From an uncultured Oscillospiraceae bacterium (GTDB lineage Bacteria > Bacillota > Clostridia > Oscillospirales > Oscillospiraceae), in assembly GCA_947631395.1 (NCBI GenBank), contig CANRLF010000005.1, forward strand, positions 49,847 to 113,846: a stretch of DNA of 64,000 nt, written 5' to 3'. The translations under genes were made by a program, and so were the position numbers. Shown piece by piece: positions 7,779 through 15,694 of this stretch (positions are counted from its first letter, which is position 1; each line of letters opens with the position of its first letter). The notes under the pieces were generated by a model. The model did not search any database, was not told where the DNA came from, and was given only the letters and a program-made list of their open reading frames with translations.

Positions 7779-8975
7779 TTATCCCGCCAGAACGTCCCCC
7801 ATGCAGTCCCCGAAGTACTCCAGGGCCGTCAGGGCCTCCTGAAGGGTATTGCCGTTTGTGCCCACCTCCAGTATGAGGGACCCCGGCGTGGCGTGTTGAT
7901 TGTATCGGTATTCGGATATTTTGAGGGGCCGGGCCAGGGTGGGGTATTTCGTGACCATGGCCTTCTGGAGCTTCAGGGCGAAGCTCAGGTTGTCCCGCCA
8001 GCCGGGGTGCTTGAGGCCGGAAAAGTTGGTGCCGCAGATGAGCATCACCTGGGCCGAGGGTCTGTCGCCCACATGGGCCACGGTCTTATATAGCACCCCG
8101 TCCCCTTCCAAGGCGTCCCGGTGCAGGTCTATGACGACGCGGATCTCCGGGTGCGCTTTAAGCTGGGCGTTTATGGCCGTCAGCGTCCGCTCATAGGACC
8201 CGGCGTAGCTGGGGTAGTCGTGGAGCTCCCTGTCGTGGTAGACGGTGATGCCCCTGGCGCTCAGGAGCTTTTCCAGCTCGTCGCCGAGCCTCACCACGTT
8301 ATAGCTCCTGTCCTCCGTCCGTGAGGGGTCCGAGGGCACGTATATATCCTCACCGGCCGGGTTATACGCCTCGGAGCCGTGGGTGTGGACTATCAGCACG
8401 GCGGAGCTTTCCGGCGAGAAATCCAGGGGCTTTTCAAGCATCGCGTCCAGGTCCACCGAGTAGTCCGTGCGGTTTTTGACGTATATGCCCCCGCCCAGAT
8501 TTGTATATTCGCCGCTTTCGCCTGTTATGGTTGTGCCCACGGCGGGATTTTCCGGCGTCTCCGGCGGGGGCGATTGAGCGGAGAAGCCGCCGTTGTCAGG
8601 CGCGGTCTGGGGTTCACCGGAGGTGTCCGGCCCGGTAGTTGCGGGCTGCTGATCGGGGTCCGGGTCGCCGCCGGGATCCACCCCGGGCGCCGGCTGGGCC
8701 TGGGGCTCGTCATCCGTCGCCTTCGGGCCGTCGGCGTCACCGGCGGCGGGCAGGAACGCCATGAGCGCCGACACCTCCGGCGCCGGAAGCTCAAGTCCCT
8801 CCCCGGGCAGCTCCGCGGCCATAAGCGCCACGGCCAGCCGGTCGGAGATAAGTGGCCCCGGGCCGTCAAACCGCTCCGACAGGGCCCTGACTGCCAGAAG
8901 GGCCACCACCAGGGCCAGCCGCCCCACATATGACGGCCCTCCGGGGCGGCGGGCCGGACCTTTGCGTTTTCTCAA
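7779..8975 (-). CDS. spoIIP: Stage II sporulation protein P (SpoIIP), peptidoglycan amidase/endopeptidase
   Basis: A 398-residue protein: short basic N-terminus, one membrane helix (about residues 18-35), a low-complexity Pro/Asp/Glu-rich linker to about residue 150, and a C-terminal SpoIIP domain. That domain shows VLIVHTHGSEAY, a Glu in the following segment, VVIDLHRDAL and SLILEVGTNGNT, matching the zinc-amidase-like fold. SpoIIP cleaves septal peptidoglycan with SpoIID during engulfment, so the organism probably forms endospores. The TTG start is supported by AAGGAGGT about 9 nt upstream. No gpr or other spore gene lies beside it in this window. Confidence 0.92.
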   Translation of the reverse strand: MRKRKGPARRPGGPSYVGRLALVVALLAVRALSERFDGPGPLISDRLAVALMAAELPGEGLELPAPEVSALMAFLPAAGDADGPKATDDEPQAQPAPGVDPGGDPDPDQQPATTGPDTSGEPQTAPDNGGFSAQSPPPETPENPAVGTTITGESGEYTNLGGGIYVKNRTDYSVDLDAMLEKPLDFSPESSAVLIVHTHGSEAYNPAGEDIYVPSDPSRTEDRSYNVVRLGDELEKLLSARGITVYHDRELHDYPSYAGSYERTLTAINAQLKAHPEIRVVIDLHRDALEGDGVLYKTVAHVGDRPSAQVMLICGTNFSGLKHPGWRDNLSFALKLQKAMVTKYPTLARPLKISEYRYNQHATPGSLILEVGTNGNTLQEALTALEYFGDCMGDVLAG

Positions 8976-9037
8976 ATCCGAGAGACCTCCTTCATTGGTA
9001 TCTCTCGATTATATGCTGAAAAACGGGATTTATGAGG

Positions 9038-9066
9038 TTGCAACAGGGAAAAAACAGGAGTATAAT
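9038..9066 (+). promoter_or_regulatory. Promoter of the TSCPD/unknown/HAD operon
   Basis: TTGCAA, a 17-bp spacer and TATAAT, ending 36 bp before the TSCPD start codon. Confidence 0.8.
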
Positions 9067-9102
9067 CTGGACATAAGCGAAATAAAGAAAGGAAGCTGTC
9101 AT

Positions 9103-9363
9103 ATGGAAAAGATCTTTATCCCCCACGGCGTTTGCTCCCGCAGGTACGACATAGTGCTCGAGGACGGCGTCATACAGAATATTACCGTCGAGGGCGGCTG
9201 CAACGGCAACCTGAAGGGAATCTGCGCCCTCCTGCGGGGCCAGCGGGCCGAGGACGTTATCCCCAAGCTCCGCGGCACCCAGTGCGGTATGCGCGGCACC
9301 TCCTGCCCCGATCAGATAGCCATCGCCCTGGAGGAGGCCCTTCGGGAGGAGGCGGGAGCATGA
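9103..9363 (+). CDS. TSCPD domain protein (TIGR03905 type)
   Basis: An 86-residue protein whose C-terminus carries the defining GTSCPDQIA motif; it also has the GVCSRRYDI beginning and GCNGNLKGI centre of the small stand-alone TSCPD proteins of Clostridia. The same domain occurs at the C-terminus of class II ribonucleotide reductases, but the free-standing protein has no assigned function. The start follows AAAGAAAGGAAG with normal spacing, and an excellent promoter lies just upstream. The stop overlaps the next start (ATGA). Confidence 0.82.
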   Translation: MEKIFIPHGVCSRRYDIVLEDGVIQNITVEGGCNGNLKGICALLRGQRAEDVIPKLRGTQCGMRGTSCPDQIAIALEEALREEAGA

Positions 9364-9602
9364 AGCCCGTATTCGCCAACACCTTCAACGTCACCCACAA
9401 CAAGGGCAAGGCCGAGGTGGCCCTGTCCTTCGCCCATGTCTACACCGAGCACAAGTTTTCCATGAAGCAGGGGGCCCTGACGGACGTGTCCGCCCAGGTG
9501 GTGGACGAGGTGTCCAGCATCCTTTTAAACCGCGACGGGTTCATCGCCCTTGCCAAGCTCCTGAACAACGTGTGCTCCGATTGGGGGGTGGACCTTAACT
9601 GA
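9360..9602 (+). CDS. Small conserved-looking protein of unknown function
   Basis: An 80-residue soluble protein with beta-rich N-terminal half (FANTFNVTHNKGKAEVALSF) and a helical end (FIALAKLLNNVCSDWGVD). The pattern resembles short DUF3467-type proteins in layout, but I cannot assign a family. It overlaps both neighbours (4 nt with the TSCPD gene, 1 nt with the HAD gene), which is the main evidence that it is real and co-translated. Confidence 0.6.
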   Translation: MKPVFANTFNVTHNKGKAEVALSFAHVYTEHKFSMKQGALTDVSAQVVDEVSSILLNRDGFIALAKLLNNVCSDWGVDLN

Positions 9603-10246
9603 TGAGGTACACCACGGTCATCTTCGATCTGGACGGGACCCTCCTCAACACCCTTGAGGACATCCGGGACAGTGTGAATTACATTCTGAAAAAATACGGC
9701 TACCCCGAGCGCACACTTGAGCAGATACGCCTTTCCGTTGGCAACGGCGCCGGTGTGCTCATGGAGAAGTCCCTCCCCGCCGGCCGGGAAACTCCCGGCT
9801 TTGACGGGATACTTGACGACTACGTAAAATGGTATGAGGACCACAACCTCATAAAGACCGCCCCCTATGAGGGCGTGACGGAGATGCTCAGGGCCGTGGC
9901 GGCCAGCGAGCATAAGCTGGCCGTCGTGTCCAACAAGCCCGACGCCAACACCAAGGCCCTGGTGCGCCACTTCTTCGGCGGATACGTGTCTGTCGCCATC
10001 GGCGAGCGCCCCGACATAGCCAGAAAGCCCGCCCCCGACACGGCCCGCGCCGCCATGCGGGAGCTTGGAAGCTACCCCTACGAGACAGTCTACGTCGGCG
10101 ACTCCGAGGTGGACCTGAAAACCGCCCGCGCCGCCGGTATCGACTGCATATCCGTCGGCTGGGGCTTCCGCTCCCCGGACTTCCTCCACGAAATGGGCGC
10201 GCAAACCGTCATCACAAAGCCGTCAGAGCTTGTGAAGCTCGTATAA
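9602..10246 (+). CDS. HAD-superfamily hydrolase, phosphoglycolate-phosphatase-like
   Basis: A 214-residue HAD hydrolase with motif I DLDGTLLNT (nucleophile and acid Asp), motif II VVSNKPD, a Lys in RKPAPDT and motif IV YVGDSEVD. The alpha-helical cap lies between motifs I and II. The layout is that of the Gph/PgmB group, acting on small phosphorylated metabolites; the substrate cannot be read from sequence. Its ATG shares one base with the preceding stop. It is the last gene of a three-gene operon. Confidence 0.85.
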   Translation: MRYTTVIFDLDGTLLNTLEDIRDSVNYILKKYGYPERTLEQIRLSVGNGAGVLMEKSLPAGRETPGFDGILDDYVKWYEDHNLIKTAPYEGVTEMLRAVAASEHKLAVVSNKPDANTKALVRHFFGGYVSVAIGERPDIARKPAPDTARAAMRELGSYPYETVYVGDSEVDLKTARAAGIDCISVGWGFRSPDFLHEMGAQTVITKPSELVKLV

Positions 10247-10354
10247 AAACCGCAAAAAGGGGGAGACCTTTGAACCTCTCGCAGGCGAAATGGCTCCCCG
10301 TTTTAATGGGGAGCTGTCGAGCGAAGCGAGACTGAGGGGTTCCGCCCAATTAAA

Positions 10355-10755
10355 ATGTTGCGCCCCCGGCGCAACCTCTTTCGCCTTCCCCGCCCGGGCG
10401 GGGAAGGGCAGAGATGAGGTGGGATTACGCGGCGTCAGCCGCAACAATATTCCCCCGTCCCCGCCGCGCTCCTCGCCCCTCCTCTCTGAGGAGGGGGCAG
10501 GGGGTGGGTAATCCGCGCCCCCGGCGCAACCCCTTTCGCCTTCCCCGCCCGGGCGGGGAAGGGCAGGGATGAGGTGGGATCCGCGGCGTAGCCGCAACAA
10601 CATTCCTCCCATCCCCGCCACAACGGCAAATGAGGAGAAAGCCCCTCGTCTACCCGAGTGCTTCCCAATTCGCGACCCTCCACCTCACCCCTACCCCTCC
10701 CCACGCTCATGTGGGGAGGGCACAAAGGATGCGCCTTCGGCGCTAATTAAAAACC
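10355..10755. repeat. G+C-rich noncoding repeat cluster
   Basis: Two direct copies of a ~150-bp unit begin at about 10360 and 10515; both carry CGCCCCCGGCGCAACC, a CCCCGCCCGGGCGGGG palindrome, GATGAGGTGGGAT and GCCGCAACAA. A third, inverted module (10680-10755) contains CCTCACCCCTACCCCTCCCC and GGCGCTAATTAAAAACCGGG. Its reverse complement recurs at 63642-63850. Reading frames here give only repetitive Pro/Arg/Ala-rich peptides without ribosome sites, so I call no gene. The stretch fills the gap between the HAD gene and the small secreted protein. Confidence 0.75.
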
Positions 10756-10809
10756 GGGAGGGTTAACATTCCACCTTACAGCCCTCAACGCCAATTACAC
10801 AAAAAGCTC

Positions 10810-11028
10810 CTACATACCGGGACAGTCGTCACCGTTGGGGTATTGGACAGCAATACTGTGAATAAGGTCATTCAGCTCCTCAATAGACATGCCGGAAAAG
10901 TCGATCGACATCAAAGAATTATCAGCGGGCTCCTGAGGGACATCTTCATCAGAAAAATCCGCAAAAGCAAGAACACTGAAAGCTATACACACAATCAAAA
11001 ACAAAATTACACATACACACCGTTTCAT
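10810..11028 (-). CDS. Small secreted protein of unknown function
   Basis: A 72-residue protein with a clear signal peptide (MKRCVCVILFLIVCIAFS, cleavage likely after VLAFA) and a short acidic mature part ending in MSIEELNDLIHSIAVQ. The mature length would be about 50 residues. The start at 11028 is 12 nt after AAAGGA; an ATG at 11040 touches that site and is less likely. The gene is much more A+T-rich than its neighbours, which suggests recent arrival or relaxed codon choice. No family is recognised; an extracellular or membrane-adjacent peptide is all that can be inferred. Confidence 0.55.
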   Translation of the reverse strand: MKRCVCVILFLIVCIAFSVLAFADFSDEDVPQEPADNSLMSIDFSGMSIEELNDLIHSIAVQYPNGDDCPGM

Positions 11029-11194
11029 AATTATGACCATTCCTTTCTGCTACGCTCCAGGACAACGGAGAATTTGGGACATCAACTCCGCCGCCTTTTA
11101 TTGATATTCGATAAATTACAGCCTTAGTATACCCTCACATGTCAAGATTGTCAAGAGAATTTTTACTCGTCTCAAAAAATCCCTCGATCACACA

Positions 11195-11240
11195 AAAAAG
11201 ACCGCGAAGATGACCCGGTGGGCTCCTTCGCGGTCTTTTT
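11195..11240 (-). terminator. Terminator downstream of the DUF1622 gene
   Basis: A 15-bp perfect stem (AAAAAGACCGCGAAG / CTTCGCGGTCTTTTT) with a 16-nt loop; the A-run of the left arm is a T-run for minus-strand transcripts from the DUF1622 gene, and it would also act on the plus strand. Confidence 0.85.
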
Positions 11241-11259
11241 AGGCGTGGTAACGGAATTA

Positions 11260-11601
11260 TTATTTCTCCCGGGAGGACAGGTGGGCCTCCTCGCGTTCCA
11301 TGTGGCCGATCTCCCAGTGGATGAGGAACGTGAGGGCCGCCCGGAGGGCGACGATACACGCGACGATGGCGATCTCGTGGAAGGTCTGTACCACCACGGT
11401 GCGAAGTATCTCGCCGCCCAGCTTGAAGCTCAGCGCCGTGGCCATGCCCCGGGCCAGGTCCAGACGGATATGGGGGCTCCTTTTGAATATGCCTATGACG
11501 GCGTGAATGCCGGACAGGATAAGGATCACCACCCCTATGTACTCAAAAAACAGCACTCCCCACGATATGATGGTCCTTAAAAGCTCCTCCGCGAAATGCA
11601 T
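11260..11601 (-). CDS. DUF1622 family membrane protein
   Basis: A 113-residue protein with three hydrophobic segments and the family's signature sequence, RLDLARGMATALSFKLGGEI followed by LRTVV and RAALTFLIHWEI. DUF1622 proteins are small inner-membrane proteins without an established activity. It follows mscS on the same strand after 24 bp, and a terminator lies just beyond it, so metA-mscS-DUF1622 may form one transcript. Confidence 0.8.
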   Translation of the reverse strand: MHFAEELLRTIISWGVLFFEYIGVVILILSGIHAVIGIFKRSPHIRLDLARGMATALSFKLGGEILRTVVVQTFHEIAIVACIVALRAALTFLIHWEIGHMEREEAHLSSREK

Positions 11602-11625
11602 ATTCCATCCTCCTTTGCATTTTCG

Positions 11626-12432
11626 TCACTTGTCGATATGTACGTTCAGGTGCGGATAGGTCATCTGTACGCCGTTCTCCTCAAAGGTCACCCGGATGTT
11701 CTCTATGAGCGAGCACTTCGCGGTGAAGAATTTCGGCGTCACCGCCCAGACCTGGATCAGATACGTTATGGCCGAGTCGCCGTACTCCTTGACGGATATA
11801 AAGGGCTCCGGGTCAAAGACGAGGCCGTCGGTCATATCCATTGCCCGGCGTATCGCGCGCTTAACCGCCACGGTGGAGTCGTCGTAGGAGGCGGACACCT
11901 CAATGTCCACCCGGCGGGTCTCATGGGCCGTGAAGTTCTCCACCTTGCTGTCCGCCACGGTGGAGTTGGGTATGTGCACCTCCCGGCCGTCCGGCATACG
12001 CAGGATGGTGTAAAAAAGCCCCACGGACTGCACCGTGCCGGCGGTGCCGCCTATGTCCACCCAGTCACCGGCGGAGAATGGGTGTGTGCTTAGTATTGTT
12101 ATGCCGGAGAAGAGGTTCGTCAGGATGTTCTGTACCGACAGCGAAAGGGCGAGGCTCGCCACGCTGACCACCGCCACGAGGCTCGTCATAGGTATGCCCA
12201 GCTTGTCCGCCACGATGAGCACCACGAATATCCACAGCGCCACGCCGGCGGCGGCCTTGAGGAACCCCTTTATGCTCCCGTCCAGACGGCTCTTGTCAAG
12301 GGCCCTCACCAAAAGCCGCATTATCAGCCGCCGTACAATCACGCATACGATCAGCAGTATCACCACGGACAGCACGTCAAAAAGCGTCAGCCCGCCGATG
12401 TGAAAGGCCTCAAACTTCTGTATGAACTCCAT
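11626..12432 (-). CDS. mscS: Small-conductance mechanosensitive channel, MscS family
   Basis: A 268-residue protein with three N-terminal membrane helices, the pore-lining TM3 glycine/alanine pattern (VASLALSLSVQNILTNLFSG) and the MscS beta domain (DWVDIGGTAGTV, VHIPNSTVADSKVENF). It opens on membrane tension to release solutes during osmotic downshock. Its ATG overlaps the metA stop by one base (TGATG), so its translation is probably coupled to metA, an unexpected partner for an osmotic-safety channel. Length and domain order are typical. Confidence 0.92.
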   Translation of the reverse strand: MEFIQKFEAFHIGGLTLFDVLSVVILLIVCVIVRRLIMRLLVRALDKSRLDGSIKGFLKAAAGVALWIFVVLIVADKLGIPMTSLVAVVSVASLALSLSVQNILTNLFSGITILSTHPFSAGDWVDIGGTAGTVQSVGLFYTILRMPDGREVHIPNSTVADSKVENFTAHETRRVDIEVSASYDDSTVAVKRAIRRAMDMTDGLVFDPEPFISVKEYGDSAITYLIQVWAVTPKFFTAKCSLIENIRVTFEENGVQMTYPHLNVHIDK

Positions 12433-13358
12433 CAGCCGTCCTCCCTTATCTCCATAAGATCGTATGGTGTGCCCTGATAGACGAAGTGGTTTATCCAGTT
12501 GGAGTACAGAAGATTTGCGTGTCCCCGCCAGCTGACTATGGGCTCCCTCGTGGGGTCGTCGTCCGGGAAGTAGTTTTTCGGCACCTCAATGGGCAACCCC
12601 TGCCTGAGATCCCTGAAATACTCGTTTTTCAGCGTGTCGGGGTCGTATTCCGAGTGCCCCGTCACAAAGACCTGCCGTCCGCCCTTGGTGCACATGACGT
12701 ATACCCCCGCCTCGTCGGAGGAGGCCAGTATCTTCACCCCCGGTATCTTCTCCACGTCCTCCCGGAGGACGGTGGTGTGCCGTGAGTGCGGCGCGTAGAA
12801 AATATCGTCAAAGCCCCGCATGAGGATGGACTTTTTGTAGTCCACATGGTGCGGGAACACCCCGAAGAGCTTTTTCTCCAGGGGGTATTTCTTTATCCCG
12901 TAGTGGTAGTAAAGCCCCGCCTGGGCGCCCCAGCATATGTGGAAGGTGGAGTACACGTTCTTCTTGCTCCACTCCATGATCTCGCAGAGCTCCCGCCAGT
13001 AGTCCACCTCCTCAAACTCCAGCTTCTCCACCGGCGCGCCGGTGATCACAAGGCCGTCAAACCGCTGGTCACGTATCTCGTCGAAGGTCTTGTAGAAGGC
13101 CAGCATGTGCTCCTGGGCCTCATGGGTGGCCTTGTGTGTGCTGGTCTGAAGGAGCGTCAGCTCCACCTGGAGCGGCGTATTGCCCAGCAGCCTTGCCATC
13201 TGCGTCTCGGTGGCTATCTTCGTGGGCATCAGGTTCAAAAGGGCTATCCGCAGGGGACGTATATCCTGGGTCACGGCCCGGGTCTCGGGTATGACGAAGA
13301 TGTTCTCGTCATGCAGCGTCTGGGCGGCGGGTAGCTCATTCGGAATTTTTATCGGCAT
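12432..13358 (-). CDS. metAA: Homoserine O-acetyltransferase, MetA family
   Basis: A 308-residue MetA-type enzyme. The catalytic Cys lies in [17 protein letters not shown], His in VTGHSEYD and Glu in the same segment. Residue 111 is Glu ([15 protein letters not shown]); published work on Bacillus and E. coli MetA shows Glu at this site selects acetyl-CoA rather than succinyl-CoA, so O-acetylhomoserine is the predicted product. The substrate-matched sulfhydrylase metY lies at 62.3 kb. A good promoter is upstream, divergent from the AbrB gene. Confidence 0.93.
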   Translation of the reverse strand: MPIKIPNELPAAQTLHDENIFVIPETRAVTQDIRPLRIALLNLMPTKIATETQMARLLGNTPLQVELTLLQTSTHKATHEAQEHMLAFYKTFDEIRDQRFDGLVITGAPVEKLEFEEVDYWRELCEIMEWSKKNVYSTFHICWGAQAGLYYHYGIKKYPLEKKLFGVFPHHVDYKKSILMRGFDDIFYAPHSRHTTVLREDVEKIPGVKILASSDEAGVYVMCTKGGRQVFVTGHSEYDPDTLKNEYFRDLRQGLPIEVPKNYFPDDDPTREPIVSWRGHANLLYSNWINHFVYQGTPYDLMEIREDG

Positions 13359-13395
13359 TTTTTCACCCCCGGAAACGGCGTTGTCCGCTTTTTAG

Positions 13396-13424
13396 ATTAT
13401 ATGTCATTTGCCGCCGGTTTGCAA
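13396..13424 (-). promoter_or_regulatory. Promoter of metA
   Basis: TTGCAA (13424-13419), 17-bp spacer and TATAAT (13401-13396) on the minus strand. No SAM riboswitch or T-box fits in the ~35-nt leader. The rest of the gap up to the AbrB promoter is A+T-rich without other recognisable sites. Confidence 0.8.
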
Positions 13425-13576
13425 GGGCGGCGGAAAAAATCTGCGTAAAAATTGGAAAATTGATTATTTTTTCAACTTAATTCCAGCAAAATGCCAATTT
13501 GTCGCCTAAAAATTTGAAACATTTAATTCATTTTATACATTTTTGCACAAAAAACGAAAAAAAATTACCAAAAATA

Positions 13577-13604
13577 TTGACAAATAATTATAAAATGTTA
13601 CAAT
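13577..13604 (+). promoter_or_regulatory. Promoter of the AbrB-type gene
   Basis: TTGACA, 16-bp spacer and TACAAT within a strongly A+T-rich stretch, 31 bp before the start codon. Confidence 0.75.
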
Positions 13605-13635
13605 AATTTCAAGAACACCTAACGGAGGGGATAGT

Positions 13636-13878
13636 ATGAAATCCACTGGCATCGTCAGAAAGGTAGATGAACTCGGAAGGATCGTTATACCGATCGAACT
13701 GAGGCGGACCCTTGACATTGCTGAGAAAGATTCCCTTGAGATTTTCGTGGACGGCGAGAAGATAATCCTTGCGAAGCACGAGGATTCTTGCATTTTCTGC
13801 GGAAAAACCAAGAACATCAGCAACCACAAGGGAAAGAACATCTGTGACTCCTGCCTCGAGGAGCTCAAGCAGGCGTAA
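13636..13878 (+). CDS. AbrB-family transition-state regulator with C-terminal zinc finger
   Basis: An 80-residue protein. Residues 1-47 are a SpoVT/AbrB swapped-hairpin DNA-binding domain (GIVRKVDELGRIVIPIELRR, then IFVDGEKIILAK). Residues 52-74 hold two CxxC pairs (CIFCGK and CDSC), so a single zinc site probably replaces the usual C-terminal multimerisation segment. AbrB-type proteins repress transition-state and sporulation genes. ACGGAGGGG sits upstream of the ATG and the gene is followed by a strong terminator, so it is monocistronic. The gene is more A+T-rich than most here. Confidence 0.9.
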   Translation: MKSTGIVRKVDELGRIVIPIELRRTLDIAEKDSLEIFVDGEKIILAKHEDSCIFCGKTKNISNHKGKNICDSCLEELKQA

Positions 13879-13888
13879 ACGGGAGAAG

Positions 13889-13916
13889 CGGCTCGCCGAC
13901 GGCGGGCCGTTTTTTT
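13889..13916 (+). terminator. Terminator of the AbrB-type gene
   Basis: A 9-bp stem CGGCTCGCC / GGCGGGCCG (one T.G pair), GAC loop and seven Ts. Confidence 0.88.
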
Positions 13917-14051
13917 GTGCCCTGCTCCGGACCACGATCCCGCGCCCTCCGGCCAAATTAATGTTGCTTAATTTAAATTGGAAAATCGTCAAAGAAAACG
14001 ATTTCAATAATTTACAAAAACTATTGCAAAAATGAATAAATGACAGCCGTA

Positions 14052-14879
14052 TCAGAGGGCCAGTACGCCGTCGTAAATGAGGTTCCTTGAGATCCCCGTC
14101 CGCTGGGAGGCCCTTTTGGCCGCGTCCTTCAGGCTCATGCCCCCGTCCCGGAGCTCCGCGGCCATAGCCACGGCCTGCTCCAGCGTCGCGGTGGCGGCCC
14201 GCTCCTCCGGGGCGCCCTCCAGGACTATGACGAACTCCCCCTTTGGCGGGTTTGACGTATAATATTCAAGGGCGGCGGACAGGGTGGTCCTGCGCGTCTC
14301 CTCGTGTATCTTAGTAAGCTCCCGGCACAGCGCCGCCTTACGGTCCCCCAGGACCTCCAGCATGTCCCGCAACGTGGCGACGAGCTTGTGGGGGGCCTCA
14401 TAAAATATCATTGTCCGCCTCTCGCCCCGGAGTGAGTCCAGGTGCTCGAAGCGGGCGCTTTTATTCACCGCCAGGAACCCCTCGAAGGTGAACCGCCCCG
14501 TTGGCAGTGCCGACAGGGCCAGGGCGGACACAAGGGCGCTTGGCCCGGGGACCACCCGGACATCTATACCGTTTTCCGCGCACAGCCTGACAAGCTCCTC
14601 ACCCGGGTCGGAAATGGCCGGCATACCGGCGTCGGTGACTAAGGCGCATGTCTCACCGGCCACGAGGCGCGATATTATCTTCTCGCCGCTCTCCGCCCTG
14701 TTGTGCTCGTAGTAGCTCACCAGCGGCTTTTTTATTTCGAAGCGGTTCAGCAGCTTCAGCGTCACCCGGGTGTCCTCCGCGGCAATGAAGTCCGCCCCCC
14801 GCAGGGCCTCAAGGCCCCTGGGGGACATGTCGTCCAGGTTCCCGATGGGTGTGCCCACAAGATAAAGTGTTCCGGCCAT
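14052..14879 (-). CDS. rsmI: 16S rRNA (cytidine-1402 2'-O)-methyltransferase RsmI
   Basis: A 275-residue SAM-dependent methyltransferase of the tetrapyrrole-methylase fold. It begins LYLVGTPIGNLDDMSPRGLE and carries ADFIAAEDTR and the SAM-binding VTDAGMPAISDPGE. RsmI adds the 2'-O-methyl group at C1402 in the ribosomal P site. It follows trmN6 on the same strand, the same order as yabB-yabC in Bacillus. The C-terminal ~40 residues (LKDAAKRASQRTGISRNLIY) form the extra helix-turn-helix-like domain of the longer RsmI type. Confidence 0.93.
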   Translation of the reverse strand: MAGTLYLVGTPIGNLDDMSPRGLEALRGADFIAAEDTRVTLKLLNRFEIKKPLVSYYEHNRAESGEKIISRLVAGETCALVTDAGMPAISDPGEELVRLCAENGIDVRVVPGPSALVSALALSALPTGRFTFEGFLAVNKSARFEHLDSLRGERRTMIFYEAPHKLVATLRDMLEVLGDRKAALCRELTKIHEETRRTTLSAALEYYTSNPPKGEFVIVLEGAPEERAATATLEQAVAMAAELRDGGMSLKDAAKRASQRTGISRNLIYDGVLAL

Positions 14880-14914
14880 ATTCTCTCCCCAGGCCCTCCG
14901 CCTCCGGCGTGGGC

Positions 14915-15625
14915 TCAGCTTAAATGATATATCCTTTTTACCTCGTCGGTGTCCGTGCCGTCGGGGTTTTTAAGTATGAGGACGGGCTGGGCGCGAAGGC
15001 CCGGCTTCCCGCCGCGGCGGCACTCCAGAAGCGCCAGGGACGGCGGCGCGTCCCATCTTGCCTGTACGAGCCTCAGCGCCTTGGGCTCCAGCCCGTGACC
15101 GGCAAATACCCTCATGGCCTCGGCAAGCCGCTCCACCGGATAGACCGCCGCCAGCCGCCCGCCGTCCCCCAAAAGCCGCGAGGCGGCCTCCGCCAGCTCC
15201 GATAGGGAGCATGTCCGCTCCTCCCGGGCGCCCTGTCGCTTAACCTCCGGCGACGTGCCGGAGCCCACGGGGTAGTAGGGGGGATTTGTGACGATGAGAT
15301 GATATTTGCCGACCTGCGCCTCCCGGAGGGTACGCAGATCCCGGTTCAGGACCCGCAGGCGATCCGAAAGGCCGTTCAGCGCCACGTTCCGTTCCGCCAG
15401 CGCCGCCGCGGCCGGGTCCAGCTCCACAAGGTCCACCTTCACCTTGGCCGCCCTCGCGGCCAGTATGATCCCGATAACGCCGGAGCCGCAGCCAAAGTCC
15501 GCGCACCGGGTCACGCCGGAAAGGGACGGGAAATCCGCTATGAGCACACTGTCCGTCGTAACGGGCTCCGCGTCCGGCGAAACATACATCGCCGGCCCCC
15601 CGGGCCACAGCGCGAAGCTGTCCAT
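14915..15625 (-). CDS. trmN6: tRNA1(Val) adenine-37 N6-methyltransferase family protein (TrmN6/YabB)
   Basis: A 236-residue class I SAM methyltransferase: glycine motif DFGCGSGVIGIILA, acidic end of strand 2 (VDLVELDP) and the N6-adenine motif NPPYYP. The family methylates A37 of tRNA-Val in E. coli; in Firmicutes the corresponding gene (yabB) sits next to rsmI as here. It has its own promoter and an unusual 19-bp hairpin at the very start of the transcript. Confidence 0.85.
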   Translation of the reverse strand: MDSFALWPGGPAMYVSPDAEPVTTDSVLIADFPSLSGVTRCADFGCGSGVIGIILAARAAKVKVDLVELDPAAAALAERNVALNGLSDRLRVLNRDLRTLREAQVGKYHLIVTNPPYYPVGSGTSPEVKRQGAREERTCSLSELAEAASRLLGDGGRLAAVYPVERLAEAMRVFAGHGLEPKALRLVQARWDAPPSLALLECRRGGKPGLRAQPVLILKNPDGTDTDEVKRIYHLS

Positions 15626-15644
15626 CCTCTCGTCCCCCTTTTTT

Positions 15645-15690
15645 AAGATGATGGGAGTCGAACCGGCGCGTGTTCGGCTCCCGTCATCTT
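15645..15690 (-). promoter_or_regulatory. Hairpin at the 5' end of the trmN6-rsmI transcript
   Basis: Two 19-nt arms (15690-15672 and 15663-15645 on the minus strand) pair with two G.U positions around an 8-nt loop. The predicted RNA start coincides with the outer end of the stem. An A-run, not a U-run, follows, so it is not a terminator in this direction; a 5' stability element or a protein-binding operator is possible. Confidence 0.6.
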
Positions 15691-15694
15691 ATAA

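Noticed and set aside
10290..10766. Several open frames of 65-130 codons on both strands
   Set aside because: They lie wholly in a palindromic G+C-rich repeat, have no ribosome sites, and encode repeated Pro/Arg/Ala peptides that recur wherever the repeat does.
13359..13635. SAM riboswitch or T-box before metA
   Set aside because: The metA promoter leaves only about 35 nt of leader, and no conserved riboswitch core is visible on either strand.
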